Shown in pieces: positions 8,967 through 19,800 of a DNA stretch of 64,000 bases. A program made the translations under genes and the position numbers. The DNA is from Rhodopirellula baltica (GTDB taxonomy: Bacteria; Planctomycetota; Planctomycetia; Pirellulales; Pirellulaceae): contig PPHI01000095.1 of NCBI GenBank assembly GCA_002901265.1, forward strand, positions 62,001-126,000, in the 5' to 3' direction. The notes under the pieces were generated by a model. That model was not told where the DNA came from. It searched no databases and saw nothing but the letters and a program-made list of their open reading frames with translations. How positions within the stretch are numbered: position 1 is the first letter of the stretch; the number at the start of each line of letters is the position of its first letter.

Positions 8967-9326
8967 ATGAAATGCGACGAGGGCTACCGATGCGAGGTCT
9001 GCGGCGAAGACGTCACCTCGATCGTCGAAAGTGATCTCTATCTGCGTTTTGTGATCGGAGAACTTGATCCCGAAACGCTGCACACCAGTGCCGAGCGGCA
9101 CCTGAGATGCAATCCGGTGCTCGCTCAATTCATTTGCGACGATCGGTTCGAACCCGTGGTTGTCGATGGTCCGATGGCGAAATCCGGACTGGATCATGAC
9201 TTCGTTTCTGAGCGGACGCAGTTGGTTTCGGCCGGCTATCGCAGGCTGCTTGAGATCATCGAATGGGACGGAGATCGAGACATGACCGAGTATCCGCTGC
9301 CGGGCGTTGTCGAACGCTATCGCTAG
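8967..9326 (+). CDS. Small conserved-looking protein of unknown function
   Basis: Encodes 119 residues, no signal peptide and no membrane helix, so probably cytosolic. The N-terminus has CEVCGEDVTSIV at residues 9-20, and a second pair of possible ligands lies in HLRCNP near 45-50, so a C-x2-C ... H-x2-C zinc site is possible. The remainder is acidic and rich in Glu/Asp/Arg. It begins 33 bp after dapB on the same strand, consistent with an operon. I recognise no named domain, and nothing in it suggests an enzymatic role in lysine synthesis. Confidence 0.65.
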   Translation: MKCDEGYRCEVCGEDVTSIVESDLYLRFVIGELDPETLHTSAERHLRCNPVLAQFICDDRFEPVVVDGPMAKSGLDHDFVSERTQLVSAGYRRLLEIIEWDGDRDMTEYPLPGVVERYR

Positions 9327-9505
9327 GCGAAGAGTGTGTGAGGATTGGTTCCGCGAAGCTCGCAACACGGGGATTCCGCTTGTTCGAGCCGGCGGAATAT
9401 GCCAAAAGGCGTGCTGCAGGTTAAATTGACGCGCATTTTCGCGGGTCTCGCAGTGTCTCCGATGCTAGCTTGCACCACCGGCACACCTCACACCCTGTCG
9501 CCATT

Positions 9506-10810
9506 GTGAAACAGCGTTCCAATTCACTCTTCAATTCAGGCTTCTCAGGCCTGATCGTCGCACAGTTCTTTGGTGCGATGAACGACAATATTCTGAAGGT
9601 GATCCTGACCTTCATGGTGATCAACGGGGCCTGGAGCGGTCAGCTTGGTCAGGGCGGCCAAGGTGTTGTCAGTATTTGCTTCACCGTTCCCTTTATGATC
9701 CTGTCCGGATTTGCGGGGCAGATCGCGGACCGATATTCCAAGCAGCGAGTGACGTTGTGGGTGAAGGTCGCCGAGATCCCGATCGCCGCTGTCGCGGGCA
9801 TCGGGTTTTACATCCAGAACCTTCCGGTGACGTTGATCGCACTGACGGCTTTGACGTGTCAGAGTTCGTTTTTTGGGCCGGCCAAGTACGGGATGATCCC
9901 GGAGTTGGTTTCCATTCGGCACCTCAGTCGTGCCAACGGGGCGATCAACATGATGACCAACGTCGCCGTCATTGCGGGAACGTTGATTGCTGGCGTGGCA
10001 AGCGACCACTATGCCCCGAAAGACGAAACACCAGGCGTCTTGTGGTTGCCCGGAGCACTGTTGGTGATCACCGCAGTGTTTGGTTTGGTCGCCAGTTTCC
10101 TGATTCCGAAGCTTGACGCTGGTGACAAAAACTTGCAGGTCACGCTGAACCCGTTCAGTACTTATATCGCCGCGATTCGCGAGATGTCAAAAACGCGATT
10201 GCTGATGGTGATGATGGCCTGGGGGTATTTCTACATGTTGGCTGGGCTGGCGCTGTTTATCGTGCCGGAGTACACCGAGGTTTTGAAGATCAATCACACC
10301 GAAGCGAGCGTGCTGATGGGAGTGCTCGGGGTGGCGATTGGACTGGGGTGTGCGATCGCGGGGGTGTTGTCAGGCGACCAGATTCGGCCGCGATTGACGC
10401 TTCTGGGGGCGGTCGGTTTGGTGCTGTTTTTCTTTTTGTTGGCTGCCGTCCCGCCGTGGATGCCGGACACGAAACCGTTGCTGCGAGTGGCGCTCAGCAA
10501 CGTGTCGTTCTTAATTTTGTTGGCGGGTTTCTCGGCCGGGTTTTACATCGTCCCGCTGCAGGCATTGCTGCAAAAGCTGTCGCCGGATGACGAGCGGGGG
10601 CAGTTCCTTGGAACCGCGAATGCCGTTTCGTTCGCCTTCATGACGGTCGCGGGTGTGCTGTATCCGGTGATTCGACCGGGATTTGGAGACAACCCGCAGC
10701 GGATTTTTTATATCTGCAGCGGGTTGATGCTGATTGGTGCGATGTTCTTTACGTGGCGGCTAAGGGGCACCGGGATTCTGGTCAACACCAGCGAAGCCAC
10801 CGCGGGGTAA
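9506..10810 (+). CDS. lplT: MFS transporter of the LplT (lysophospholipid flippase) type
   Basis: A 434-residue protein with about twelve membrane helices. GLIVAQFFGAMNDNILKVIL at the start and FAGQIADRYSKQR in the first cytosolic loop are the pattern of the LplT branch of the major facilitator superfamily, which moves lysophosphatidylethanolamine inwards for re-acylation and is often fused to, or beside, the acyltransferase Aas. No acyltransferase is present here, so the substrate is inferred. The start is uncertain: GTG at 9506 gives a family-like N-terminus, while a TTG at 9470 would add a His-rich dozen residues. It is convergent with thiC, and a hairpin follows the stop. Confidence 0.8.
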   Translation: MKQRSNSLFNSGFSGLIVAQFFGAMNDNILKVILTFMVINGAWSGQLGQGGQGVVSICFTVPFMILSGFAGQIADRYSKQRVTLWVKVAEIPIAAVAGIGFYIQNLPVTLIALTALTCQSSFFGPAKYGMIPELVSIRHLSRANGAINMMTNVAVIAGTLIAGVASDHYAPKDETPGVLWLPGALLVITAVFGLVASFLIPKLDAGDKNLQVTLNPFSTYIAAIREMSKTRLLMVMMAWGYFYMLAGLALFIVPEYTEVLKINHTEASVLMGVLGVAIGLGCAIAGVLSGDQIRPRLTLLGAVGLVLFFFLLAAVPPWMPDTKPLLRVALSNVSFLILLAGFSAGFYIVPLQALLQKLSPDDERGQFLGTANAVSFAFMTVAGVLYPVIRPGFGDNPQRIFYICSGLMLIGAMFFTWRLRGTGILVNTSEATAG

Positions 10811-10822
10811 CGACGACTCACG

Positions 10823-10848
10823 CGAGGCCTCTCGCAGGCCTCGATTTT
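10823..10848 (+). terminator. Probable terminator after the LplT-like gene
   Basis: cgaggcct at 10823-10830 pairs perfectly with aggcctcg at 10836-10843 around a 5-nt loop and is followed by a short attttc. It lies 13 bp after the stop codon at 10810. The T-run is weak, so termination may be partial. Confidence 0.55.
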
Positions 10849-10936
10849 CAGATGGAGTCGCTTCTGGAATCGCCTTCTGGTCCGCAAAAGCCGCAGCAAA
10901 GATCGCTACTTTCGCGGAATGGAAGGCGACAATTGC

Positions 10937-12277
<1,341 letters not shown>

Positions 12278-12322
12278 TCAGAACTCCGTCGGAACCCACG
12301 AAGGGTGGGAATGAATGCCAAG

Positions 12323-12353
12323 CGGCGACACCCCGGATTTGGGACAATCGCCG
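12323..12353 (-). promoter_or_regulatory. Hairpin in the thiC leader
   Basis: cggcga at 12323-12328 pairs with tcgccg at 12348-12353, with a second internal pairing (ccc/ggg) around aaatcc. It lies 49-79 bases upstream of the thiC start on the minus strand. There is no T-run after it and no conserved TPP-aptamer element, so a role in thiC control is only a suggestion. Confidence 0.3.
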
Positions 12354-12469
12354 TCGGTGTATGGGGAAGATGCGGCTTGCACCTAGTAAATTTGCTCGAA
12401 ATGCCACTTAGAAACGGCGCCCTAGTTATACGCCCGGGCGGGCAATCGGAGTAGGGCCGCGCCGTCGGG

Positions 12470-13852
12470 CTATAGCGTTTTCAAATACTCCAGGACCGCC
12501 GTTTTTTCACTTTCGCTAAGTCGAGCCGGGAAATCGTGCCCGCTCGCACTTTTTCCAAACATCCGTGTGTCGAAATAGCTACGACGCTTGACCGGATCCT
12601 CGATCCCCACCGGGACTCGGTCGGCCGTTTCGATGGTCAGCCCGACCAGGTTCTGGTCCAAGTCTTGCGAGACCGGACGCCATACCGCCGGCCGCGATTC
12701 CGGGTGCAGCAGATGCCAAAGCGTGGGAACACTGCCATTGTGTAGGTACGGTGCACTGGCCCAAATGCCGTCCAACGGCGGGGCCACATATCCGGCGGGA
12801 TCCAGGGTCGTATCGTGCTCGTCCGACTCGCCCGCATGGGCAAACCAGCTGTCCGCATAGCGTTTGCGGCCTTCGGGAGTTAACGCGTTCAAGCGGACCG
12901 GATCGGTTTTGATTTCGTCGATCGGGACGCATCGGTTAGGGTAGGTCCAGTCCTGGCCGTAGGTCCCGTGGCACTCGGCACAGTTGTCGGTAAACACTGC
13001 CCTGCCCCGCTCTGCCAGACTCCCGTCAATCTGGCCGGTGTACTTCGGCGGACGAAGCGAATCGAGATACGCGTAGACGTTGCGAAAGTTGTCTTCGTTG
13101 TCGCGATAAAACTGAGGGCCGTTCTCGGGAACGAGCGTGAACTGCATCAGTGCCCGATGGCCTTTCTGGGCAAAGCCGTCGATGTAGATCGAAGGCCGTT
13201 TGTAAAAATACCACCACGGCGGCGCGTCCATATCGTGGTGCGTAAACGACTGCGGTAGCTTGCGAACCAAGTTCAATTTGGCATCACGACTGCTCATCAA
13301 TCCCATGCCGAAGACCACCGCATTCGTGGTCCCATTGGTCGTGCCGAGTGGGATAAACAAGGCTCCGATTTCCATTCGGCCGGGCAGCAATCCGAGCTGC
13401 GACTTTGCCTTGGTCAATTCCTCGGTCAGCGATTGCAACGCATAGCGATTGTTGGGAGCACCCGGAGTAGGTTCTCCATAGACGCTTCCGCCATGGCACG
13501 AAAAGCAGTTCATCGTCCAGTTGTCGCTTTCGTCGACGACGTACTGCAGCGGTTTACCCGAGTCATCGCCGGGACGCGTGGTCAGCCCATAACGCTGGTA
13601 CGCCATTTGTCGCCGCTGGTCGGGAGTCGCTTCAGCAGCCTGTTTGCGAAGCTCTTCGGGCCAGACCTTCCACAATTCGTCGAACGTTGACTGTTGGAAA
13701 TCGCTGGGCAAGACCGCCGTTTCCGTCAAAAAACGGTAACCCAATTTGGCATCGCTGGGCTCCGCACCGTGGGCGGAGCTGGCCGCAACGCAGGCCAGTC
13801 CGATCAGCCAAACGAATAGTGGACGAATTTGCTTGTGGCTTCCCATTTGCAT
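12470..13852 (-). CDS. Secreted di-haem cytochrome c
   Basis: Encodes 460 residues with a Sec signal peptide (hydrophobic 11-28, cleavage near SSAHGAE). Two haem-attachment sites are present: CFSCH at 116-120 and CAECH near 303. A late segment APPLDGIWASAPYLHNGSVPTLWHLL contains the YLHNGSVPTL block shared by periplasmic di-haem cytochromes related to the MauG/peroxidase superfamily, where a nearby Met or His is the distal ligand. The expected job is periplasmic electron transfer or a peroxidase-like oxidation; the substrate cannot be told. An ATG two codons in (13846) is an equally good start. The next gene on the same strand is thiC, nearly 200 bp downstream, and need not be functionally linked. 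Confidence 0.85.
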   Translation of the reverse strand: MQMGSHKQIRPLFVWLIGLACVAASSAHGAEPSDAKLGYRFLTETAVLPSDFQQSTFDELWKVWPEELRKQAAEATPDQRRQMAYQRYGLTTRPGDDSGKPLQYVVDESDNWTMNCFSCHGGSVYGEPTPGAPNNRYALQSLTEELTKAKSQLGLLPGRMEIGALFIPLGTTNGTTNAVVFGMGLMSSRDAKLNLVRKLPQSFTHHDMDAPPWWYFYKRPSIYIDGFAQKGHRALMQFTLVPENGPQFYRDNEDNFRNVYAYLDSLRPPKYTGQIDGSLAERGRAVFTDNCAECHGTYGQDWTYPNRCVPIDEIKTDPVRLNALTPEGRKRYADSWFAHAGESDEHDTTLDPAGYVAPPLDGIWASAPYLHNGSVPTLWHLLHPESRPAVWRPVSQDLDQNLVGLTIETADRVPVGIEDPVKRRSYFDTRMFGKSASGHDFPARLSESEKTAVLEYLKTL

Positions 13853-13977
13853 CGCAACGGTGTTGGATTCGCGAAGTCAGAATCTCTGGTCACTTCAATT
13901 GTAAGTCGCCGGCGATGGCGACGTCGAAACGCAGTGCGCTATCGGTAGTGACCGTGTTTTGGTTGGGAGGCGTCACA

Positions 13978-15684
13978 CTATTTTGCGGCAAATTCGATGG
14001 ACACCACTGCGGGGCGAGATCGCAGCTCCCAGTTTGACGTGAGTGGCCGCCGAAGATTGAGTCGCTGAACCAGATTTTCAACGCTCGATTGATTGGAGCG
14101 TGTGATGAACCAAACATGTGTTTTGTCGTCTGGCAGCCCCCCGACCAGCGAGTCCAGCCAAGCATCGTGTGCGTTCACCGCGACAGGCTTGGTTCCGTCC
14201 AATTGATAGGGCCCTTGGAGCGGGAAAGCGAGGTAATCCCAAAACCGCGCGTCGGGCGATGGCCAGGCTTCCGGCGGCTCGGAAAGCAAGCTTGCTTCGA
14301 TCAAACCGCTGTCCAACCAAACCGGTTCGCCGCTTCGTCGTGATTGTTGAACCAATTCCACCGCGTCACGCCAACGCTCGCCGCGGAGCTGCATCGGTAG
14401 GTTGCCCGCGGCGAGCTTGTGCAAGATGCCTTGATGGTACATCGTGAATCCGATCACCACGACGAGCACCGCGGCGGTGAGTCGGTGCGCCGATCGCCAT
14501 CGTGTACGCGTTGCAAAGTCGATCGCCCGCGCGGTGTATTCGCCTCCGCTCCAAGCGAGCATTGGCAACGCGGCGATGAAGTACCTCCGGTGCCAGAGCG
14601 GGACCCAATCGAAATAGGATACGGTGAAGAACAGCAGCGTCGCGATGAATCCGATAAGGCCAGGTAACCAACCCAGCCATCGCGTTTCAACACACACACG
14701 TTGGTTCGGTGTTCCTTCAGCACTCGCGTTCTGATTTGGATTCAGGAGATGGCTCAGTGACCACATCAACACGCACGCGAGTATCGGAGTCGCTAGCAGC
14801 ACAGACCAGTCCCAGGCATCCCAGAGTTGTTGTAGCTCGGTTGCGCGTCCAAAGGCACGCCACAGATCGCGTCGTTGCCAAGACTGGGGCAGCGACGAGA
14901 TGGCGAGCAGCAGCAACGTAATCAGTCCGCCCGCGACCAAACCAACGTCGCTGACCCAAATCCGGAACCGTCCTGTTATCACCAGCAACACAAACCCGAT
15001 CGGAATCAACAGCCCCAAGGTTCCCAGCGATGTCGGGTGCAGAAGTCCTGCCAAGCAAACCCAAAACACCATTGAAAGCCGCGCCACGCCTGTTTCAACG
15101 ATCCATGTCGACGGTGTGGATTCGGGGGTGTTTTCTTGCGAGCCTTTTTTGCTGCCGAGCATCTTCATCAGTGACGCGGTGGCAAACGCCGAGCACATTA
15201 TCACCGCCGCATAGGGCCTCAGTTCCCCACCAAAGAACACCGCATGTTGATCCAACGCCAACAGCATCGCCGCGGCAAAACCGCCCGCGACACGACCACT
15301 CGAACGGGTCACGCCGAAGAGCAGCACCAGTCCTGCGATCGTGTTCATCACCACGCTGCTTAATCGCATCGCCCATTCCAGCCCCACGGCTTGGTCGAGC
15401 CGCAGCATTTGGACGGTGTTTTTCCAGAACCACAGCGAGTGAAAATAGCCGGTCGTTTGGTTACCGTCAGCCGCTCGGGCCGAGATCACCGGAAAATCGT
15501 CAGCGACCGCCCATGCGGAATGCAGTTCGTCGAGCCAAAAGCTTTCGCCGCCCGCCGGCCAACGCATCGCAACGGTGACGACGACAACGGCGAATGCGGC
15601 GATCGCTAGCGGCCGTTTGGCATGCCTTGAATGTCGATTCGTCCGATTGCCAGGGGCGGGTGATAAGTCATGTTGTTTTGTCAT
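13978..15684 (-). CDS. Polytopic membrane glycosyltransferase (GT39/ArnT-like)
   Basis: A 568-residue protein with ten or more membrane helices spread along its length. Immediately after the first helix comes FWLDELHSAWAV with Asp52-Glu53, the acidic pair in the first external loop of GT-C glycosyltransferases that use polyprenyl-phosphate sugars (protein O-mannosyl transferases, ArnT, and related bacterial enzymes). The reaction would be transfer of a sugar from undecaprenyl phosphate to lipid A, a protein or another polymer on the outer face of the inner membrane. The soluble C-terminal stretch of about 150 residues is uncharacterised. It is divergent from hisD with 85 bp between starts; no metabolic link is implied. 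Confidence 0.75.
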   Translation of the reverse strand: MTKQHDLSPAPGNRTNRHSRHAKRPLAIAAFAVVVVTVAMRWPAGGESFWLDELHSAWAVADDFPVISARAADGNQTTGYFHSLWFWKNTVQMLRLDQAVGLEWAMRLSSVVMNTIAGLVLLFGVTRSSGRVAGGFAAAMLLALDQHAVFFGGELRPYAAVIMCSAFATASLMKMLGSKKGSQENTPESTPSTWIVETGVARLSMVFWVCLAGLLHPTSLGTLGLLIPIGFVLLVITGRFRIWVSDVGLVAGGLITLLLLAISSLPQSWQRRDLWRAFGRATELQQLWDAWDWSVLLATPILACVLMWSLSHLLNPNQNASAEGTPNQRVCVETRWLGWLPGLIGFIATLLFFTVSYFDWVPLWHRRYFIAALPMLAWSGGEYTARAIDFATRTRWRSAHRLTAAVLVVVIGFTMYHQGILHKLAAGNLPMQLRGERWRDAVELVQQSRRSGEPVWLDSGLIEASLLSEPPEAWPSPDARFWDYLAFPLQGPYQLDGTKPVAVNAHDAWLDSLVGGLPDDKTHVWFITRSNQSSVENLVQRLNLRRPLTSNWELRSRPAVVSIEFAAK

Positions 15685-15769
15685 TTCAGCGGCAGTGTAC
15701 CACTTCGTCCCCGCTGCCTATCATGGGGCGTTTTCGAAGACACCCGATTCGTTCGATCTCCGTTTTGTC

Positions 15770-17131
15770 ATGAGCACTTCTGAAATCACTCCCAAAATCA
15801 CACGTGTCGATGCGCGACAGGGTTCGGCCGAAATTCTGGACCAGCTTCGTGAAAAACTGAGCCCTCGTGGCGATGTGGTGTCCCCCCGTGGGCGTGCGTT
15901 GACCGAAGAAGTCTTCGGGGCTCCGTTGACTCCCGTTGAAGTCGTCGAGCGGATTTGTGCCGAGGTGCAATCCGACGGAACCAAGGCGCTGCTGCATTAT
16001 TCGAAACAACTCGATAAAGCCGACCTGACCGCGGAACAGCTTCGTGTGCCGGCCGAAGATTTGGCAGCCGCCCACGCCGCGGCCGATCCTGAGCTGATCG
16101 AATCGATCAAACGGATCCGCGACAACATCGTTCGGTTCCAGTCGGCGATCTTGCATCAAGACGTCACGATCGAGCCGAGTCCCGGTTTGCGTTTGACGCA
16201 GCGTTACGTGCCACTGAAACGCGTCGGTGTCTGCGTGCCTGGTGGTGCCGCCGCGTATCCGTCGACGGTCTTGATGACCGCCGTGCCGGCGCAGGTTGCT
16301 GGCGTCGAACAGATCGCCGTCGTCGCACCACCGACACCGTTTGGCGCTTACAACCAAGACATGTTGGCAACCTGCCACGAGTTGGGGATCACCGAGGTCT
16401 ATCGTATGGGCGGCGCGCAAGCGGTCGCGGCGCTGGCCTATGGGACCGAAGACGTGAAGCCGGTGCAAAAAATCGTTGGGCCCGGCAACCTGTTCGTCGC
16501 GCTCGCCAAGAAGCATGCTTACGGAACCGTCGACATCGATTCCTTTGCCGGGCCGAGCGAAGTGATCGTGATTGCCGACGAAACCGCGCGTGCCGATTTC
16601 ATTGCGGCTGATTTGTTGGCCCAAGCGGAACACTCCCCTGGCAGCGCGATCCTGATTACATGGGACGAAGCCTTGTTGGACGCCGTCGAGGCGGAACTTG
16701 GCAAGCAGTTGTCGCAGCTTTCCCGTTGCGAGCTAACACTCGATAGCCTGGAAGCATTCGGAGCGTTGATCTTGGTCCGTGACCAGCAACATGCGTGTGA
16801 GCTGACCGATTCGTTCGCGCCAGAGCACTTGCACATTCAAACGGCCAACCCACAAGAATTGATGACGTCGATTCAAAACAGTGGCGCGGCTTTCTTGGGG
16901 CACTACACGCCAGTCGCACTGGGCGATTACGCGGCCGGCCCCAGTCACGTGCTGCCAACGGGCGGGACTTGCACCTGGGCCGCCGGACTGTGCAGCAACA
17001 GTTTCTTGCGAAGCGGCAGCGTGACGTCGTTCGACCAAACGGCAATGCTTGGGATCGCTGACGATGTCGAGCGTTTGGCTGACAAAGAAGGTTTGACCGC
17101 CCACGCACGCAGTGTTTCGATTCGGCGTTAA
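15770..17131 (+). CDS. hisD: Histidinol dehydrogenase
   Basis: Oxidises L-histidinol to L-histidine in two NAD+-dependent steps, with a zinc ion in the active site. The 453-residue product begins at ATG 15770; upstream in-frame codons overlap the promoter of the divergent glycosyltransferase and look non-coding. Family blocks are VGVCVPGGAAAYPSTVLM, IVGPGNLFVALAKK, FAGPSEVIVIADE, AQAEHSPGSAI and DSFAPEHLHI; the His in AEHSPGSA and the EH pair in APEHLH correspond to metal-binding and catalytic positions. It heads a hisD-hisC-hisB run with gaps of 67 and 80 bp. The other his genes are not in the window apart from the hisN candidate at 4.7 kb. Confidence 0.97.
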   Translation: MSTSEITPKITRVDARQGSAEILDQLREKLSPRGDVVSPRGRALTEEVFGAPLTPVEVVERICAEVQSDGTKALLHYSKQLDKADLTAEQLRVPAEDLAAAHAAADPELIESIKRIRDNIVRFQSAILHQDVTIEPSPGLRLTQRYVPLKRVGVCVPGGAAAYPSTVLMTAVPAQVAGVEQIAVVAPPTPFGAYNQDMLATCHELGITEVYRMGGAQAVAALAYGTEDVKPVQKIVGPGNLFVALAKKHAYGTVDIDSFAGPSEVIVIADETARADFIAADLLAQAEHSPGSAILITWDEALLDAVEAELGKQLSQLSRCELTLDSLEAFGALILVRDQQHACELTDSFAPEHLHIQTANPQELMTSIQNSGAAFLGHYTPVALGDYAAGPSHVLPTGGTCTWAAGLCSNSFLRSGSVTSFDQTAMLGIADDVERLADKEGLTAHARSVSIRR

Positions 17132-17198
17132 GCTGTCGCCGAATCACCGTTCCTATTTCTCAACGACTCGATTGACCAACTTTCCGGAACCGCTTCCT

Positions 17199-18257
17199 AT
17201 GTCGAAAACCGACCTCCGCCCTGCCCTTTCGCGGATGTTGCCGTATACACCGGGTGAACAGCCACCTCCAGGAAAGTTCATCAAACTCAACACGAACGAG
17301 AATCCTTATCCGCCGCCAGAAGCAGTGATCAAGGCGATTCAAGACGCGGCGACTGGTCCTTTGAATCGCTATCCGGATCCGACCGCCAAGTCGTTCCGCA
17401 ATGAAGCCAGTCGTGTGTTGGGCTTGCCAAGTCCGGATTGGATTTTGGCTGGCAACGGCAGCGACGAAATCCTGACCATTCTCGTTCGTGGTTTCGTCGG
17501 CGAAGGACAGAAGCTGCGACTGCCTTACCCCAGCTACATCCTGTACCGGACGCTGGCCGATATCCAAGGCGCACGTTGGGAACAGATGACGTTCCTGGAC
17601 GGATGGCATCTGCCGACGATGTTCGGCGAAGGACAAGATGACTTGCGTTTGGTGATGTTGCCGAACCCGAACAGCCCCAGCGGAACGATTGTTCCCAAGG
17701 ATCAGATCGCAAAGCTTGCCGAGTCGCTGCCCTGCCCTTTGGTCGTCGACGAAGCATACGCGGACTTTGCCGGCGACAACTGTTTGAACCTCGTGCAATC
17801 ACACGAGAACGTGCTGGTCACACGTACGTTGAGCAAGTCGTATGCACTTGCTGGGATTCGATTTGGATTCTTGGTCGGTTCGCCATCGATCGTTTCAAAA
17901 TTGGCAAACATTAAAGACAGCTATAACTGCGACTATCTGGCCACCGTCGCCGCGACGGCCGCGATCGGTTCACAGGACTGGTTGCAAGACGTGGTGACCA
18001 AGATGAACACCACACGCGGCCGGATGGAAACGCGTTTGGCGGAACTCGGGTTCGAAGTCACCCCGTCGAAAGCGAACTTCGTTTGGTGCACGCATCCGAG
18101 CGGCGATCACGAAGCGATGCACCAGTATTTGAAGAAAAACCAAGTGTTGGTCCGCTACATGAATTTCCCCGAGTGGGGCGACGGGCTGCGGATCTCCGTT
18201 GGCACCGATGACCAAGTCGACGCCTGCTTGATGCTGTTAGAACGCTTCCTCGGTTGA
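17199..18257 (+). CDS. hisC: Histidinol-phosphate aminotransferase
   Basis: A fold-type I PLP enzyme that transfers an amino group from glutamate to imidazole-acetol phosphate. The 352-residue product from ATG 17199 carries [14 protein letters not shown] at the N-terminus, the asparagine-rich substrate loop [18 protein letters not shown] for cofactor ring binding, and the PLP lysine in [11 protein letters not shown] followed by GIRFGFLVG. Length and order fit HisC. Residues upstream of the chosen start come from the hisD-hisC gap. Broad aromatic aminotransferase activity is possible in HisC relatives, but the location between hisD and hisB makes histidine synthesis the natural role. Confidence 0.95.
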   Translation: MSKTDLRPALSRMLPYTPGEQPPPGKFIKLNTNENPYPPPEAVIKAIQDAATGPLNRYPDPTAKSFRNEASRVLGLPSPDWILAGNGSDEILTILVRGFVGEGQKLRLPYPSYILYRTLADIQGARWEQMTFLDGWHLPTMFGEGQDDLRLVMLPNPNSPSGTIVPKDQIAKLAESLPCPLVVDEAYADFAGDNCLNLVQSHENVLVTRTLSKSYALAGIRFGFLVGSPSIVSKLANIKDSYNCDYLATVAATAAIGSQDWLQDVVTKMNTTRGRMETRLAELGFEVTPSKANFVWCTHPSGDHEAMHQYLKKNQVLVRYMNFPEWGDGLRISVGTDDQVDACLMLLERFLG

Positions 18258-18337
18258 TCAACCTGCCGCGTTGGCACCGACATCGCGATCCGCTGTTTAC
18301 TCACTACACCCACATCACACATAAAACCGAACCGAAT

Positions 18338-18925
18338 ATGTCACGCACCGCATCGATCTCTCGAAAGACTGGCGAAACCGATATCCAGTTGACCGTCAAC
18401 TTGGACGGAAACGGCGGCGGAAAGCGTAATTCCGGAATCGGGTTTCTCGATCACATGTTGGACTTGCTGACCAAACATGCGTTAATCGATTTAGATGTGA
18501 CCGCCAAAGGCGACCTGCATGTCGACGATCACCACACGGCCGAAGACATCGGCATCGCGTTGGGAGCGGCGATTCACAAGGCGCTCGGCGATCGGGCTGG
18601 CATTCGTCGTTATGGGCACTTCACATTGCCGATGGACGAATGTTTGGTGACGGCAGCAGTGGATTTGGGCGGTCGCTATGCGTTCGAATATCACGCGCCA
18701 ATCAGTGCACCCAAAATCGGCACCTTTGACAGCGAATTGGTCGAACACTTTTGGCAATCGTTTGCCGCGAATGCAAACTGCAACTTGCACGTCGTGTTAC
18801 ACCACGGACGCAACTCGCACCACATTGCCGAATGCGTTTTCAAGTCGATCGCCCGTGCGATTCGCATGGCTGCCGAATCGGATCCACGCAGCGATGCGGT
18901 ACCCAGCACCAAAGGCGTGCTTTAA
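18338..18925 (+). CDS. hisB: Imidazoleglycerol-phosphate dehydratase
   Basis: Dehydrates imidazole-glycerol phosphate to imidazole-acetol phosphate, the substrate of HisC. The 195-residue monofunctional form contains the manganese-binding signatures [10 protein letters not shown] and [14 protein letters not shown] near the start, and HFWQSFA ... [15 protein letters not shown] in the second half, which repeat the fold's duplicated metal site. There is no fused histidinol-phosphatase domain of the kind found in enterobacterial HisB, so a separate phosphatase is needed, in line with hisN at 4.7 kb. It ends the his run and is tail to tail with the lipoprotein gene at 18955, with 29 bp between. 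Confidence 0.97.
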   Translation: MSRTASISRKTGETDIQLTVNLDGNGGGKRNSGIGFLDHMLDLLTKHALIDLDVTAKGDLHVDDHHTAEDIGIALGAAIHKALGDRAGIRRYGHFTLPMDECLVTAAVDLGGRYAFEYHAPISAPKIGTFDSELVEHFWQSFAANANCNLHVVLHHGRNSHHIAECVFKSIARAIRMAAESDPRSDAVPSTKGVL

Positions 18926-18954
18926 AGCCTCGCCTGATGCTTCGCGGTGCAGCG

Positions 18955-19659
18955 TTACCGCGTCGTGATCGAATCGAGTGCGAAGTCGTCGCGTGCGTCG
19001 AAAGAATGGAACAGGCGAGCGATTCGCTTGGCCAGAATGTTGCCGACGAACAGTTTGCGGAATCGCGATTCGGTCGTCTCGCTGGTGGAAACGCCGCCGG
19101 CGATGTTGGGATAGGTAAAGTCTTCGAGTTCGCTGCTGAACAGTTCGTCACCGGTCTTGGCATCGATCACCGAAACGTGGATGTCCGCTTGGCCGCGGAA
19201 CAACGTCGCGCCTTCTTGCAGCGACAGTTTCAGGACTTCGATCGCCAGGACTTTGTCGGCGTTCACGCCACGTCCGATTTCGGCGAAGTCCATTTGGTCC
19301 CAGCCGTGGACGTCACGCCATTCGGAGATTTTGTCGTCGCGGATCAGTTCGATGTTTTTGACTTCCGACGCCAGGATTTTGCTGACCGAGTGACTTAGTA
19401 ATGTTGCCGAGACATCGTCGCCGAATTGACTATTCTCGGTCAACGTAATGACTGCCACTTTGCTCTTTTCGAGACCTTCGTACGCTGGTGGGGTCCGGTC
19501 GGCGCCGGTCACATGCATGAAGTTTGCGATCAGGGGTGCACAGCCAGTCTGCAACGCCGCTAAGGCAGCGAACCCGAGGGTCAATGCGGTGATTCGGGCT
19601 ACAGCGTGAACACGCGCGGTCAGTTTCACGCTGCGATCGCTCGATTGTTGGGTGTGCAT
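18955..19659 (-). CDS. Probable lipoprotein of unknown function
   Basis: Encodes 234 residues from ATG 19659. A hydrophobic signal stretch (21-37) ends in LQTGC with Cys40 as the likely lipidated residue, a slightly poor lipobox. The mature part alternates strands and helices: VAVITLTENSQFGDDV, then LSHSVSKIL, then ADKVLAIEVLKLSLQEG and IHVSVIDAKTGDELFSSEL. A 'VAV ... kVLaiEv ... vidaktGeelf' progression resembles the nucleoside-free alpha/beta fold of CsgG/TolB-N-type periplasmic proteins, but I would not assign it. It lies 141 bp downstream of the transglutaminase gene on the same strand, so it may be the third gene of that group. Confidence 0.65.
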   Translation of the reverse strand: MHTQQSSDRSVKLTARVHAVARITALTLGFAALAALQTGCAPLIANFMHVTGADRTPPAYEGLEKSKVAVITLTENSQFGDDVSATLLSHSVSKILASEVKNIELIRDDKISEWRDVHGWDQMDFAEIGRGVNADKVLAIEVLKLSLQEGATLFRGQADIHVSVIDAKTGDELFSSELEDFTYPNIAGGVSTSETTESRFRKLFVGNILAKRIARLFHSFDARDDFALDSITTR

Positions 19660-19800
19660 CGGCAAGATTCCCTTTTTGCCATCCTCGAAATTCGTGTGAA
19701 ACGATTCGGTACGCAATCGGGCGATGCAGACGCAATGGCAATGTATTCAAGAAATCAGGCTTTGCGCCGTCAAATTGGCCGTACCAACGCGGCGGCAAGC

